From Bradyrhizobium sp. CCGB12 (GTDB taxonomy: Bacteria > Pseudomonadota > Alphaproteobacteria > Rhizobiales > Xanthobacteraceae), in assembly GCF_024199845.1 (NCBI RefSeq), contig NZ_JANADO010000001.1:6696001-6760000 (forward strand): a stretch of 64,000 nt of DNA, written 5' to 3'. The notes under the pieces are model-generated. The model was not told the DNA's origin. It saw nothing but the letters and a program-made list of their open reading frames with translations, and ran no database searches. Positions 8,895 through 16,628 of this stretch are shown piece by piece. Position numbers and translations under genes: made by a program. Each line of letters opens with the position of its first letter. Position 1 is the first letter of the stretch.

Positions 8895-9160
8895 CCTCTC
8901 CCGGCCTGCGGGAAGAGCTCGGATGCATCGAAGATGCAATCCGGGCGAGGGGCTCTCCGCGGGGAAGGAAGAAGTGGAGCTCGCCCCCCTCACCACATCG
9001 TCATTGCGAGCGCAGCGAAGCAATCCAGAGTCTTTCCGCGGAGGGATTCTGGATTGCTTCGCTGCGCTCGCAATGACGTGTTGAGAGAGCGTTGCTCCCG
9101 ATTCGCGGAGACTCCCCCTCATCCCAACGCTCTCCCCGCAAGCGGGAAGAGGGAGAAGCG
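8895..9160. repeat. family A element interrupted by a family B element
   Basis: The left part (8895 to about 8995) starts with CCTCTCCCGG and ends in CCCCCCTCAC. The right part (about 9108-9160) holds CCCCCTCATCCC and CTCTCCCCGCAAGCGGG. An 80-bp family B palindrome (8999-9078) lies between them. In other copies the two family A halves are adjacent, so the B element appears nested. No other gene is seen between 8751 and 9165. Confidence 0.7.
8999..9078. repeat. family B 80-bp palindromic element
   Basis: Starts CGTCATTGCGAGCGCAGCGA and ends with the reverse complement, folding into one long hairpin around a TCCGCGGA centre. Other copies: 18667-18752, 26412-26491, 34781-34860, 40575-40653 and 44580-44666. 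Confidence 0.88.
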
Positions 9161-9165
9161 AGACC

Positions 9166-10338
9166 TCACTTCATCTTGCACTTGTCGTGGAAACGATCCT
9201 GGTCGTTCTCGACGATGGTGGCGACGGTCTTCAGTGCGAGCTGGCCTTCGGAATCCTTGACCACGTCCTGGAGATAGAAGCTCTGCACCGGGATGTGGTT
9301 GTTGCCGAACTTGAACGCGCCGCGCAGCGACTTGAAGTTGGCCTTCTCCATCTCGGCCTTCATCGCGTCCTTCTTGCTGGTGTCGCCCTTCACCGCGACG
9401 ACCGCGCTGTTGATCAGCTGGGCTGCGTCATAAGATTGCGCGCCGTAATAGGTCGGACGCAGACCAGTGTACTTCTTGCGGTAGTCGGCGACGAAGCGCT
9501 TGTTCTGCTCGTTGGGGAGATCGTTGACCCATTCCTGCGCGCCGGGCACGCCGAGCGCGTTCTCCTTCTGGAGCGGCAGCGACAGCTCGTCGACCGTGAA
9601 GGCGGTGTAGAGCGGCATCGTGCTCTTCAGGCCGGCCTGGGCATATTGATTGAGGAACTGCACGCCGGCAGCGCCGGGGTAGAACACGAAGATCGACTCG
9701 GCGCCGGAGGCGCGCGCCTTGGAGAGCTCGGCCGAGAAGTCGAGCTGGCTCGGCCAGACCGTGTATTCCTCGCCCTTGACCTCGCCCTTGAAGGTGCTCT
9801 TCAGGCCCGCGAGCATGTCCTTGCCGGCCGCGTAGTTCGGCCCGATCAGGAACACGCTCTTGACGCCCTTCTGGTTCATGTAGAGGCCCATGGCCTGCGG
9901 CGTCTGGTCGTTCTGCCAGGAGGTCGAGAACACGTAAGGCGAGCACAGCTCGCCCGCGAGCTGCGACGGACCGGCATTGGCCGAGATCAGGAAGGTCTGC
10001 GAATCCACCGCGGTCTTGAGCGAGGCCAGGAGCACGTTCGACCAGATATAGCCGACGATGAAATCGACCTTGTCGGACTGCACCAGTTTCTCGGTCTTCT
10101 GCTTGCCGACATCAGGCTTCTGGCCGTCGTCCTCGTAGATGACCTCGACCGGCTTGCCGTCCATCTTGCGGCCGAGATGATCGAGCGCGAGCTCGAAGGA
10201 ATTGCGCATGTCGTTGCCGATCACGGCGGTCGGGCCGCTGAAGGTCGAAACGAAGCCAATCTTGATGGTGTCGCCGGCGGATGCCGGACCTGCCAGCACC
10301 AGCGCCGCTGCGCCCGCCAGCCAGAATGCCGTCCTCAT
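9166..10338 (-). CDS. ABC transporter solute-binding protein (Peripla_BP_6)
   Basis: Periplasmic solute-binding protein of 390 residues with a signal peptide ending near GPASA. The mature start IKIGFVSTFSGPTAVIGNDM and the LALDHLGRKMDGKPVEVIYEDD segment are typical of the aromatic/branched-chain amino acid receptor family. ATG at 10338 has AAGGAGGGG about 8 nt upstream; a GTG two codons earlier is worse placed. It is transcribed alone: no permease or ATPase gene adjoins it, so it must work with a transporter encoded elsewhere or as a sensor. The ligand is unknown; homologues of this type often bind aromatic acids. Confidence 0.88.
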   Translation of the reverse strand: MRTAFWLAGAAALVLAGPASAGDTIKIGFVSTFSGPTAVIGNDMRNSFELALDHLGRKMDGKPVEVIYEDDGQKPDVGKQKTEKLVQSDKVDFIVGYIWSNVLLASLKTAVDSQTFLISANAGPSQLAGELCSPYVFSTSWQNDQTPQAMGLYMNQKGVKSVFLIGPNYAAGKDMLAGLKSTFKGEVKGEEYTVWPSQLDFSAELSKARASGAESIFVFYPGAAGVQFLNQYAQAGLKSTMPLYTAFTVDELSLPLQKENALGVPGAQEWVNDLPNEQNKRFVADYRKKYTGLRPTYYGAQSYDAAQLINSAVVAVKGDTSKKDAMKAEMEKANFKSLRGAFKFGNNHIPVQSFYLQDVVKDSEGQLALKTVATIVENDQDRFHDKCKMK

Positions 10339-10637
10339 AACCACTCCCCTCCTTATTATCGGTCCCGGAAACGGGGTGATCGCCGCCCCGGGCCTGTCTC
10401 TATTGAACGCAAAATCTGTCGAGCCGCCAATGGCTCAGCGCCCGTCCCTGCACCATATTTCGCCCTAATCGGGGATGGCAAGAAATATAATTCTACTTAC
10501 TTCGGCCAATGCTGCGGCGCTTTTTCGCGGGATATCGATACATTCTGCCTATTCCCCGATTGATGACGGCTATTGGACCGCGGCGCCCAATCCGCACTTA
10601 AATGAAGAGGAAGAGCAGCGAGATTCGAGGGCGCATC

Positions 10638-11903
10638 ATGACCACGACACCGCATCGCGTCGTCATCGTCGGGGCCGGCTTTGGCGGGCTGGAGACGACC
10701 TACCGGCTCGCAGGCGCGCCGGTCGAGATCACGCTGATCGATCGCCGCAATCATCATCTGTTCCAGCCGCTGCTGTACCAGGTCGCGACCGCCTCACTGG
10801 CGACCAGCGAGATCGCCTGGCCGGTCCGCCATCTCATGCGCGACCGGCGCGAGGTGACGACGCTGTTTGCGACGGTGAACGGCGTCGATGCGGCAAGGCG
10901 CTGCGTGCTGATCGACGACGGCAGCGAGGTGCCTTACGACACGCTCGTGCTCGCCACGGGCGCGCGGCACGCCTATTTCGGCCACGACGAATGGGAGGCA
11001 TGGGCGCCGGGCCTGAAGACGCTGGAGGACGCGACTACGCTGCGCCGCCACATTCTGGTGGCGTTCGAGCGCGCCGAGCGCGAGACCGATCCGGCCAGGC
11101 GCGCAGCGCGGCTGACCTTCGTCATCGTCGGCGCCGGCCCGACCGGCGTCGAGCTCGCCGGCACCATCGCCGAGATGGCGCACCACACCTTGCCCGGCGA
11201 TTTCCGCAACATCGACACGACCAAAGCGCGCGTTGTGCTGATCGAGGCAGGCCCGCGCGTGCTCGCGGGATTCGCAGATGATCTCTCGGCCTATGCGCAG
11301 GCGTCGCTGGAAAAGATCGGCGTCGAAGTCGTGCTGGGGCAGCCCGTCACCGAGATCAATCGCGAGGGCGTGGTGTTCGGCGGCAAGCTGCTCGAGGCAA
11401 AGACACGAATCTGGGCCGCGGGCGTGCGCGCCTCGCCGGCCGCCGAATGGCTCGACGCGCCGGCCGATCGCGCCGGCCGCGTGCAGGTGGAGACTGATCT
11501 CACCATCCCCGGCCACCCCGAAATCTTCGCGATCGGCGACACCATCAACATCAACGCCTGGGAAGGCAAGCCGGTGCCCGGCATCGCGCCAGCCGCGAAG
11601 CAGCAGGGAAAGCATGTCGCCGAGACCATAAGGGCGCGACTACGTGGAGAGACCAAGGGCGCGTTTCGCTACAAGCACGCCGGCAGCCTCGCGCAGATCG
11701 GCAAGCGCCTCGCCGTGATCGATTTCGGCAAGGTCAAGCTGCGCGGCGCCATCGCGTGGTGGATCTGGGGCATCGCGCACATCTACTTCCTGATCGGCCT
11801 GCGCCACCGGCTCAGCGTCGCACTGAGCTGGCTCTGGATCTATGCCCGCGACCAGCGGGCTGCGCGGCTGATCACGCAGGGCAGCAGCAAGGTGGTGGGG
11901 TAG
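10638..11903 (+). CDS. NDH-2-like FAD/NAD(P)-dependent oxidoreductase
   Basis: Flavoprotein of 421 residues resembling type II NADH:quinone oxidoreductase, which passes electrons from NADH to the quinone pool without pumping protons. The FAD-binding motif is VVIVGAGFGGLETTYRL (residues about 8-24), the NADH-binding motif is FVIVGAGPTGVELAGTIAEM, and the second FAD contact is FAIGDT. A C-terminal hydrophobic segment (WWIWGIAHIYFLIGLRHRL) is the expected membrane anchor. GAGGG lies 8 nt before the chosen ATG at 10638; an ATG at 10602 has no clear ribosome-binding site. Transcribed alone, divergent from the solute-binding protein gene. Confidence 0.88.
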   Translation: MTTTPHRVVIVGAGFGGLETTYRLAGAPVEITLIDRRNHHLFQPLLYQVATASLATSEIAWPVRHLMRDRREVTTLFATVNGVDAARRCVLIDDGSEVPYDTLVLATGARHAYFGHDEWEAWAPGLKTLEDATTLRRHILVAFERAERETDPARRAARLTFVIVGAGPTGVELAGTIAEMAHHTLPGDFRNIDTTKARVVLIEAGPRVLAGFADDLSAYAQASLEKIGVEVVLGQPVTEINREGVVFGGKLLEAKTRIWAAGVRASPAAEWLDAPADRAGRVQVETDLTIPGHPEIFAIGDTININAWEGKPVPGIAPAAKQQGKHVAETIRARLRGETKGAFRYKHAGSLAQIGKRLAVIDFGKVKLRGAIAWWIWGIAHIYFLIGLRHRLSVALSWLWIYARDQRAARLITQGSSKVVG

Positions 11904-12394
11904 TTTTCCTCACTGCCGCCGCATCTGAGAGTACCGGCGACGGCACGGATCGCAGCCGCCAATTATGCAGCCTTGCACTTTTCGATGACTTGCCGGGAGT
12001 CCGCCACGAGCGGGCTGTAGTAGCGCGAGCTCATCATACAATGCACGAATGCGCTCGTCGCTCGCCTCTTAGACTTCCTTGGCGCAATGGGCGGCTCTGC
12101 CCTCTTACCTTTCCATCTTGGTTCGAAGATTACTCAGCACGGTGCTACTCCACGCTTCACCAAGGACGGTGAATGGCTGTCCGTGGCTCCAGCCGGAGCA
12201 GTGACGGAACTGGTTATTCCCACAGCATTAAGGGGGTTTTTGGCAATCGGGATCAGCGGAGGTATTGAGATATATATTTAAATCGCGCATTAAATTATTA
12301 AAAAGTGATTTAAATTGATCAACGAAACATTGTAACCCTTACTTGATGCACCTCTCATTTCGGATCGTCCATTGCAAAGAAGTGGAGAAACCAC
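11904..12394. other. gene-poor, partly AT-rich region upstream of the repeat protein
   Basis: No convincing gene. The left part has ordinary GC content. From about 12225 to 12370 it turns AT-rich, with ATATATATTTAAAT, TTAAATTATTAAAAAG and GATTTAAATTGATC blocks unlike the rest of the window. This is a candidate promoter and silencer-binding region for the gene at 12395. A minus-strand open frame near 11960-12050 ends in SRQVIEKCKAA followed by TAA but is too short to call. Confidence 0.6.
12382..12394 (+). promoter_or_regulatory. ribosome-binding site inside a small hairpin
   Basis: GTGG-AGAAA-CCAC immediately precedes the ATG at 12395. The GGAG that should pair with 16S rRNA lies in the left arm and loop, so the 4-bp stem could partly mask translation initiation. 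Short stem; functional effect is inferred. Confidence 0.4.
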
Positions 12395-14836
12395 ATGGCT
12401 ATCCTGTTCGGTGACACCAGCGGCTCTCTCATCAAGAAGCAACATGGCGGAGACCAAACCCTTATCGGGCCGGACCCTTCCAACATGCTTTTTGGCGATG
12501 CCGGCAAAGACGTGCGCGATCATGCGGCTGGCGGGAATGACACGCTTACGACATTCGGCTCTGGAAGTCTCTTTGGCGATGCCGGCAGGAATATCACCGA
12601 CCACGCAACCGGCGGCGATGATGCGCTTACGGCGCAGATTACAACCACGAACCTGGATCCTGTCACGCTCAACCTCTTCGGGGATGCGGGAGCGAACATC
12701 TCCGACGACGCAGCAGCGGGCAACGATACGCTGAACGTTCAGCTACCCGCCACACTCGACCCGGGAATAACGGTGAACACCTATGGCGACGCCGGCGAAA
12801 ACCTGTCCGATCGCGCCCGTGGAGGCGTTGACAAGTTTACTTTCACCGCTGGTGGCGCCAACAAAATCGCTGCGTACGGCGACGCCGGGAAAAACATATC
12901 CGATCAAGCTGTCGGCGCCAACGACGAGTTCAACGGCCAGGCGGGCCCCAACACGGATTTGCGGTTCTATGGCGATGCTGGCGGAAGCCTCTCCAATTCC
13001 GCCCGTGGCGGCGACGACACCTTCGTGACGAGCGGTTTTGAGAGCAACAATTTCTTCTATGGCGACGCCGGACGCAATATGTCCGGTCGCGCCGCCGGCG
13101 GTAACGACAGTTTCACCGTGAGCGGCTCCAATGTTTTCAATTTTGTCTACGGCGACGCCGGCGGAAGCATGTCCGATCGCGCCAGGGGCGGCAATGATGC
13201 TTTCAATGACGCGAGCGACTTTACTTCGGCAGACCTGAACATCTTCTACGGCGACGCCGGCGCAAACATGTTCGATTTCGCCAAAGGCGGGAATGACACC
13301 TTCACGAAGACCGGAATTGGAGCGGGTACATTCTACGGCGACGCCGGCGGAAGCATGTCCGATCGTTCAGTTGGAGGCAACGATACGTTCGAAGGCAGCG
13401 ATCGGACCTTACCAGGTGGAATCGACGTGGCTTACGGCGATGCTGGAAAAAGTCTGCTCGATCACGCCGTCGGAGGGAACGATACGCTGACAACACACGG
13501 CTCCGCGAACTTGTACGGCGATGCCGGCGGCAACATCGCCGGATATGCGCTCGGAGGCGATGACTCGCTGAACGCGTCGATTGCTCCAGGTTCGACGCCC
13601 ATCAATCTTGCCATGTATGGGGATGCCGGCGGGAACATATCCGACTACGCTCACGGCGGTGACGACACGCTCAGTGTCACCATCACTACCCTTCCCTTCA
13701 GTATAAGCATGTATGGCGACGCTGGCGGCGACATGTCCGGCCATTCGGTCGGTGGTCACGACACATTCTCGTTTCCATTTCCCGGTCCCGGAGCTTTGCT
13801 CGGCGGCGAGCCGGTGACGATGTATGGTGATGCCGGTGGGAGCATTTTTGGTTTTGCTCACGGTGGCGATGATAGTTTCGATATTGGCATCCATGCGGGT
13901 GGCAATTTCACGCTCTATGGCGACGCCGGTAAGGACATGTCCGGGAAAGCGGCGGGAGGAGATGATACGTTCAAGCTCGCAGGCATTCAGAACAACTTCA
14001 CCATCTACGGGGACGCCGGCGGCAACATGAGCGATCGTGCCGTTGGCGGCAACGACATGGTCACCGACACAGCCGGACAAGGATTTGTGACGTTCTACGG
14101 CGATGCCGGCGGAAACTTGTCCGGTTACGCCCATGGCGGCAATGACACCTTCAATGCAGGGACCGAAAACGAAACAACCTTCTACGGCGACGCGGGTGGT
14201 GAGCTAGGCGGTCATGCCATTGGGGGCGATGACACCTTGACGGGCACTCCCGATGGACCCGTTCTGGCCTATGGCGACGGCTTGAGCATGTCGGGCAACG
14301 CCCACGGTGGCAACGACAAGCTGCTGATTGCGTCGCAATTGTTCGGAACCAGCACGCTCGTAGGCGACGCTCAAACCATGTCGGACAACACCCATGGCGG
14401 CGACGACATTCTCAGCGTAACCAGCCCGGCTCAGCAGGTAGGCCCCATCACGCTCATCGGCGATGCCCAAACGATGTCCGGCAACGCTTGCGGCGGGAAC
14501 GACACGCTGATCAGCGGCACGGGAAACGATGACATGTGGGGCGATGCCCAGACTATGCTTGGCAATGCCAAAGGCGGAAACGACAACTTCGCGTTCAACT
14601 TCAGCAATGGGCACGACACGATCGAGGATTTTGGTCAGGGCGTCAGTGGTGCAGGATCAGACCTGGGAACCGACAGGATCGATGTCTCGGCGCTGGGTAT
14701 CGTGAATTTCAGTCAGCTCGACATCTCGGCCTTCGATCCAACAACCCAGGAAACGACGATCACGTTCAGTGCCGGCAATGACCTCGTCGTCCATAGCCAG
14801 GTCGCGCTCTCCGCCCAGGACTTCTTGTTCGCATGA
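12395..14836 (+). CDS. 24-unit degenerate RTX-like repeat protein, probably secreted
   Basis: Acidic protein of 813 residues made almost entirely of tandem units of about 27-37 residues. Each begins with a conserved 20-residue core (pattern: aromatic-GDAG, about five variable residues, D/G-x-A-x-GG-N/D-D-T-F/L) and ends with a variable segment rich in alternating polar and hydrophobic residues. I count 24 units, from LFGDTSGSL at residue 4 to MWGDAQTML at residue 714. Units 1-20 have GDAGxxxSD; units 21-24 switch to GDGLSMSG or GDAQTMSGN. The GGNDTL-like cores resemble calcium-binding RTX nonapeptides in register every 9 residues. The last ~75 residues are non-repetitive and end in AQDFLFA, like type I secretion signals; no N-terminal signal peptide. 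No type I secretion genes are nearby. Ca2+-bound beta-roll structure is inferred. Confidence 0.85.
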   Translation: MAILFGDTSGSLIKKQHGGDQTLIGPDPSNMLFGDAGKDVRDHAAGGNDTLTTFGSGSLFGDAGRNITDHATGGDDALTAQITTTNLDPVTLNLFGDAGANISDDAAAGNDTLNVQLPATLDPGITVNTYGDAGENLSDRARGGVDKFTFTAGGANKIAAYGDAGKNISDQAVGANDEFNGQAGPNTDLRFYGDAGGSLSNSARGGDDTFVTSGFESNNFFYGDAGRNMSGRAAGGNDSFTVSGSNVFNFVYGDAGGSMSDRARGGNDAFNDASDFTSADLNIFYGDAGANMFDFAKGGNDTFTKTGIGAGTFYGDAGGSMSDRSVGGNDTFEGSDRTLPGGIDVAYGDAGKSLLDHAVGGNDTLTTHGSANLYGDAGGNIAGYALGGDDSLNASIAPGSTPINLAMYGDAGGNISDYAHGGDDTLSVTITTLPFSISMYGDAGGDMSGHSVGGHDTFSFPFPGPGALLGGEPVTMYGDAGGSIFGFAHGGDDSFDIGIHAGGNFTLYGDAGKDMSGKAAGGDDTFKLAGIQNNFTIYGDAGGNMSDRAVGGNDMVTDTAGQGFVTFYGDAGGNLSGYAHGGNDTFNAGTENETTFYGDAGGELGGHAIGGDDTLTGTPDGPVLAYGDGLSMSGNAHGGNDKLLIASQLFGTSTLVGDAQTMSDNTHGGDDILSVTSPAQQVGPITLIGDAQTMSGNACGGNDTLISGTGNDDMWGDAQTMLGNAKGGNDNFAFNFSNGHDTIEDFGQGVSGAGSDLGTDRIDVSALGIVNFSQLDISAFDPTTQETTITFSAGNDLVVHSQVALSAQDFLFA

Positions 14837-14885
14837 TAAGGGGATGAGCGGCTAGTTCCCCAGGGTGAGAGACGGCCCCGCCGAG

Positions 14886-14949
14886 GCCCCTCACGCGGAT
14901 CGCATCGCACGATGCGATCCGACCTCTCCCCGTAAGCGGGGCGAGGTGA
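14886..14949. repeat. family A element, short copy
   Basis: GGCCCCTCAC at the left and CCTCTCCCCG-TAAG-CGGGGCGAGG at the right, with a perfect 12-bp hairpin between them. It fills the gap between the repeat-protein gene and the convergent solute-binding protein gene. Confidence 0.7.
14896..14921. terminator. perfect 12-bp hairpin between convergent genes
   Basis: CGGATCGCATCG-CA-CGATGCGATCCG. It lies 60 nt after the stop of the repeat-protein gene and before the end of the convergent gene. There is no T tract, so it is a transcript-end stabiliser or weak bidirectional terminator rather than a textbook intrinsic terminator. Confidence 0.45.
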
Positions 14950-15008
14950 AGCCATTTCGCGCCTTGCGAGCTCTCTTCCCTGGGGACACAAGGGATGAGA
15001 CGCCTCCG

Positions 15009-16220
15009 CTACTTCACCAACTCACACCCGCCCTCCGCCAACGGGCGGAACGCCTGATCGGCCGGAATCGTCGAGACCAGCTTGTAATAGTCATACGGAT
15101 ATTTTGACTCTTCCGGCTTCTTGACCTCGAACAGATACATCGGGTGCACGACGCGGCCGTCCTGGCGGATCGCGGTGTCGCCGAACAGCCTATCCTTGCC
15201 TTTGAACTTCTTCATCTCGGGCACGACGTTCTTGGCATTGTCGCTGCCGGTGGCGGCGACGGCGTTGAGATAAGCCAGCGTGGAAGCATAGACGCCGGCC
15301 TGATTGCCGCTCGGCATCTTGCCGTTCATGCCGGGACGCGCAGCAAAGCGCTTTGCAAACGCGCGGGTGTCGTCGTTCATGTCCCAGTAGAAGGCTTCCA
15401 TGAGCTGGAGCCCTTGCGCGACCTTGATGCCCATGCCGTGGACGTCGTTGATGAAGAGCAGGAAGGCGACGAGCTTCTGGCCGCTCTGCTGGATGCCGAA
15501 CTCGGCGGCCTGCTTCACGGCGTTGATGGTGTCGCCGCCCGCATTGGCGAGCCCGATCACCTGCGCCTTCGAGCTCTGCGCCTGCAACAGGAAGGACGCG
15601 AAATCGGAAGTGCCGAGCGGATGCTTGGACGAGCCCAGCACCTTGCCGCCGTGTCCTTCGATGTATTTCTGCGCCTCGGCCTCGATGCCCTTGCCGAGCG
15701 CATAGTCGACCGTGAGGAAATACCAGTCCTTGCCGCCGCGCGACATCATCGCGGCTGCCGTGGTGTTGCCGGTTGCCCAGGCGTCGTTGACCCATTGGAT
15801 GGTGTTGGGCGAGCACGCCTTGCCGGTGAGATCGGAGCTTGCGGTCGAGGACGCCAGGAACGTCATGCGGCTGTCGCGCAGCAGTGAGTTGATGGACAGG
15901 CCGACCGCCGAGTTCGGGACGTCGACGATGGCGTCGACGCCCTCGACGTCGAGCCATTTGCGCGCGATGGCGTTGCCGACATCGGCCTTGTTCTGGTGGT
16001 CAGCATAGACGATCTCGACCTTGACGCCCTTGCCGCCGCTGTTGAAGTCCTCCGCTGCCATGCGCGCGGCTTCCACCGAGCCCATGCCGTTGGTGTCCTG
16101 GAAGATGCCGGAGATATCGTTGAGCACGCCGACGCGTACGACGTTGTCGGATATCTCGGCGCTCACCGCGCCGGACATCAGGCTCGCGGCCAGTGCGAGC
16201 GTCCACTTCAGATGTTTCAT
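15009..16220 (-). CDS. ABC transporter solute-binding protein (Peripla_BP_6)
   Basis: Periplasmic binding protein of 403 residues. The signal peptide ends near VSA (residue ~21). The mature start VVRVGVLNDISGIFQDTNG and the MAAEDFNSGGKGVKVEIVYADHQNK block place it in the Liv-type family, in the branch often linked to aromatic-acid uptake. It sits directly downstream of, and on the same strand as, the P450 and ferredoxin genes, about 70 nt after the ferredoxin. I infer that it binds an aromatic acid handled by that P450 or by the feruloyl-CoA pathway. No permease genes are adjacent. Confidence 0.88.
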   Translation of the reverse strand: MKHLKWTLALAASLMSGAVSAEISDNVVRVGVLNDISGIFQDTNGMGSVEAARMAAEDFNSGGKGVKVEIVYADHQNKADVGNAIARKWLDVEGVDAIVDVPNSAVGLSINSLLRDSRMTFLASSTASSDLTGKACSPNTIQWVNDAWATGNTTAAAMMSRGGKDWYFLTVDYALGKGIEAEAQKYIEGHGGKVLGSSKHPLGTSDFASFLLQAQSSKAQVIGLANAGGDTINAVKQAAEFGIQQSGQKLVAFLLFINDVHGMGIKVAQGLQLMEAFYWDMNDDTRAFAKRFAARPGMNGKMPSGNQAGVYASTLAYLNAVAATGSDNAKNVVPEMKKFKGKDRLFGDTAIRQDGRVVHPMYLFEVKKPEESKYPYDYYKLVSTIPADQAFRPLAEGGCELVK

Positions 16221-16292
16221 CGTTCCCTCCCCTGTTGGATGCGTTGGTACACCGATCGTTGCCGGTGCGGTTCAGACGTCAGACTCGCCGCT

Positions 16293-16616
16293 TCAGACTT
16301 GCCGCTCTGGCAGTCGCAGCACGAGCCCGTCGAGCGCGGGCGTGACCTGGATCTGGCACGACAGCCGGCTGTTCGACAGCCGCTCGCTCGCGGTGCCGTC
16401 GAGCAGCGCGTCCTCGTCCTCCGCCATGTCAGGCAGGCGCGCGAGCCAGCTGTCGTCGACATAGACGTGGCAGGTCGCACACATGGCGTTGCCGCCGCAT
16501 TCGGCCAGAATGCCGTCGAGGCCGTGACGGGTCGCAGCCTGCATGGCGCTCTCGCCATCGCCGGTCTCGACGCGGTCGGACTTGCCGTCGGGATGGATGA
16601 AGGTGATGGCGGGCAT
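16293..16616 (-). CDS. [2Fe-2S] ferredoxin, P450 electron donor
   Basis: Vertebrate/adrenodoxin-type [2Fe-2S] ferredoxin of 107 residues. The cluster ligands lie in CGGNAMCATC and in LSCQIQV, the spacing expected for this class. It is encoded 12 nt downstream of the P450 gene on the same strand, so it is most likely the dedicated electron donor, as palustrisredoxin is for CYP199A2 in Rhodopseudomonas palustris. The NAD(P)H ferredoxin reductase is not adjacent. Confidence 0.92.
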   Translation of the reverse strand: MPAITFIHPDGKSDRVETGDGESAMQAATRHGLDGILAECGGNAMCATCHVYVDDSWLARLPDMAEDEDALLDGTASERLSNSRLSCQIQVTPALDGLVLRLPERQV

Positions 16617-16628
16617 CAGGACTCCTCG

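Noticed and set aside
8999..9078. Family B repeats as a CRISPR array.
   Set aside because: Copies are scattered tens of kb apart, palindromic over 80 bp and single at each site; no spacers.
9187..10563. 458-codon open frame on + strand antisense to the solute-binding protein gene.
   Set aside because: Shadow of the real minus-strand gene: rich in Arg/His/Leu with no recognisable motif, as are several other long antisense frames (for example 47661-49673, 32244-34100 and 58689-60464).
11940..12060. Minus-strand frame ending in SRQVIEKCKAA and TAA, possible gene tail.
   Set aside because: Only about 24 codons follow the nearest ATG; another frame is equally open, and no upstream coding region joins it. 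Too weak to annotate.
12087..12281. 64-codon open frame on + strand before the repeat protein.
   Set aside because: Crosses into the AT-rich leader, no ribosome-binding site, composition unlike a protein. Probably chance.
12395..14836. Repeat protein as a pentapeptide-repeat or ice-binding protein.
   Set aside because: No A(D/N)LxX pentapeptide or TxT ladder. The periodic GGxD cores and C-terminal secretion-like tail fit RTX better.
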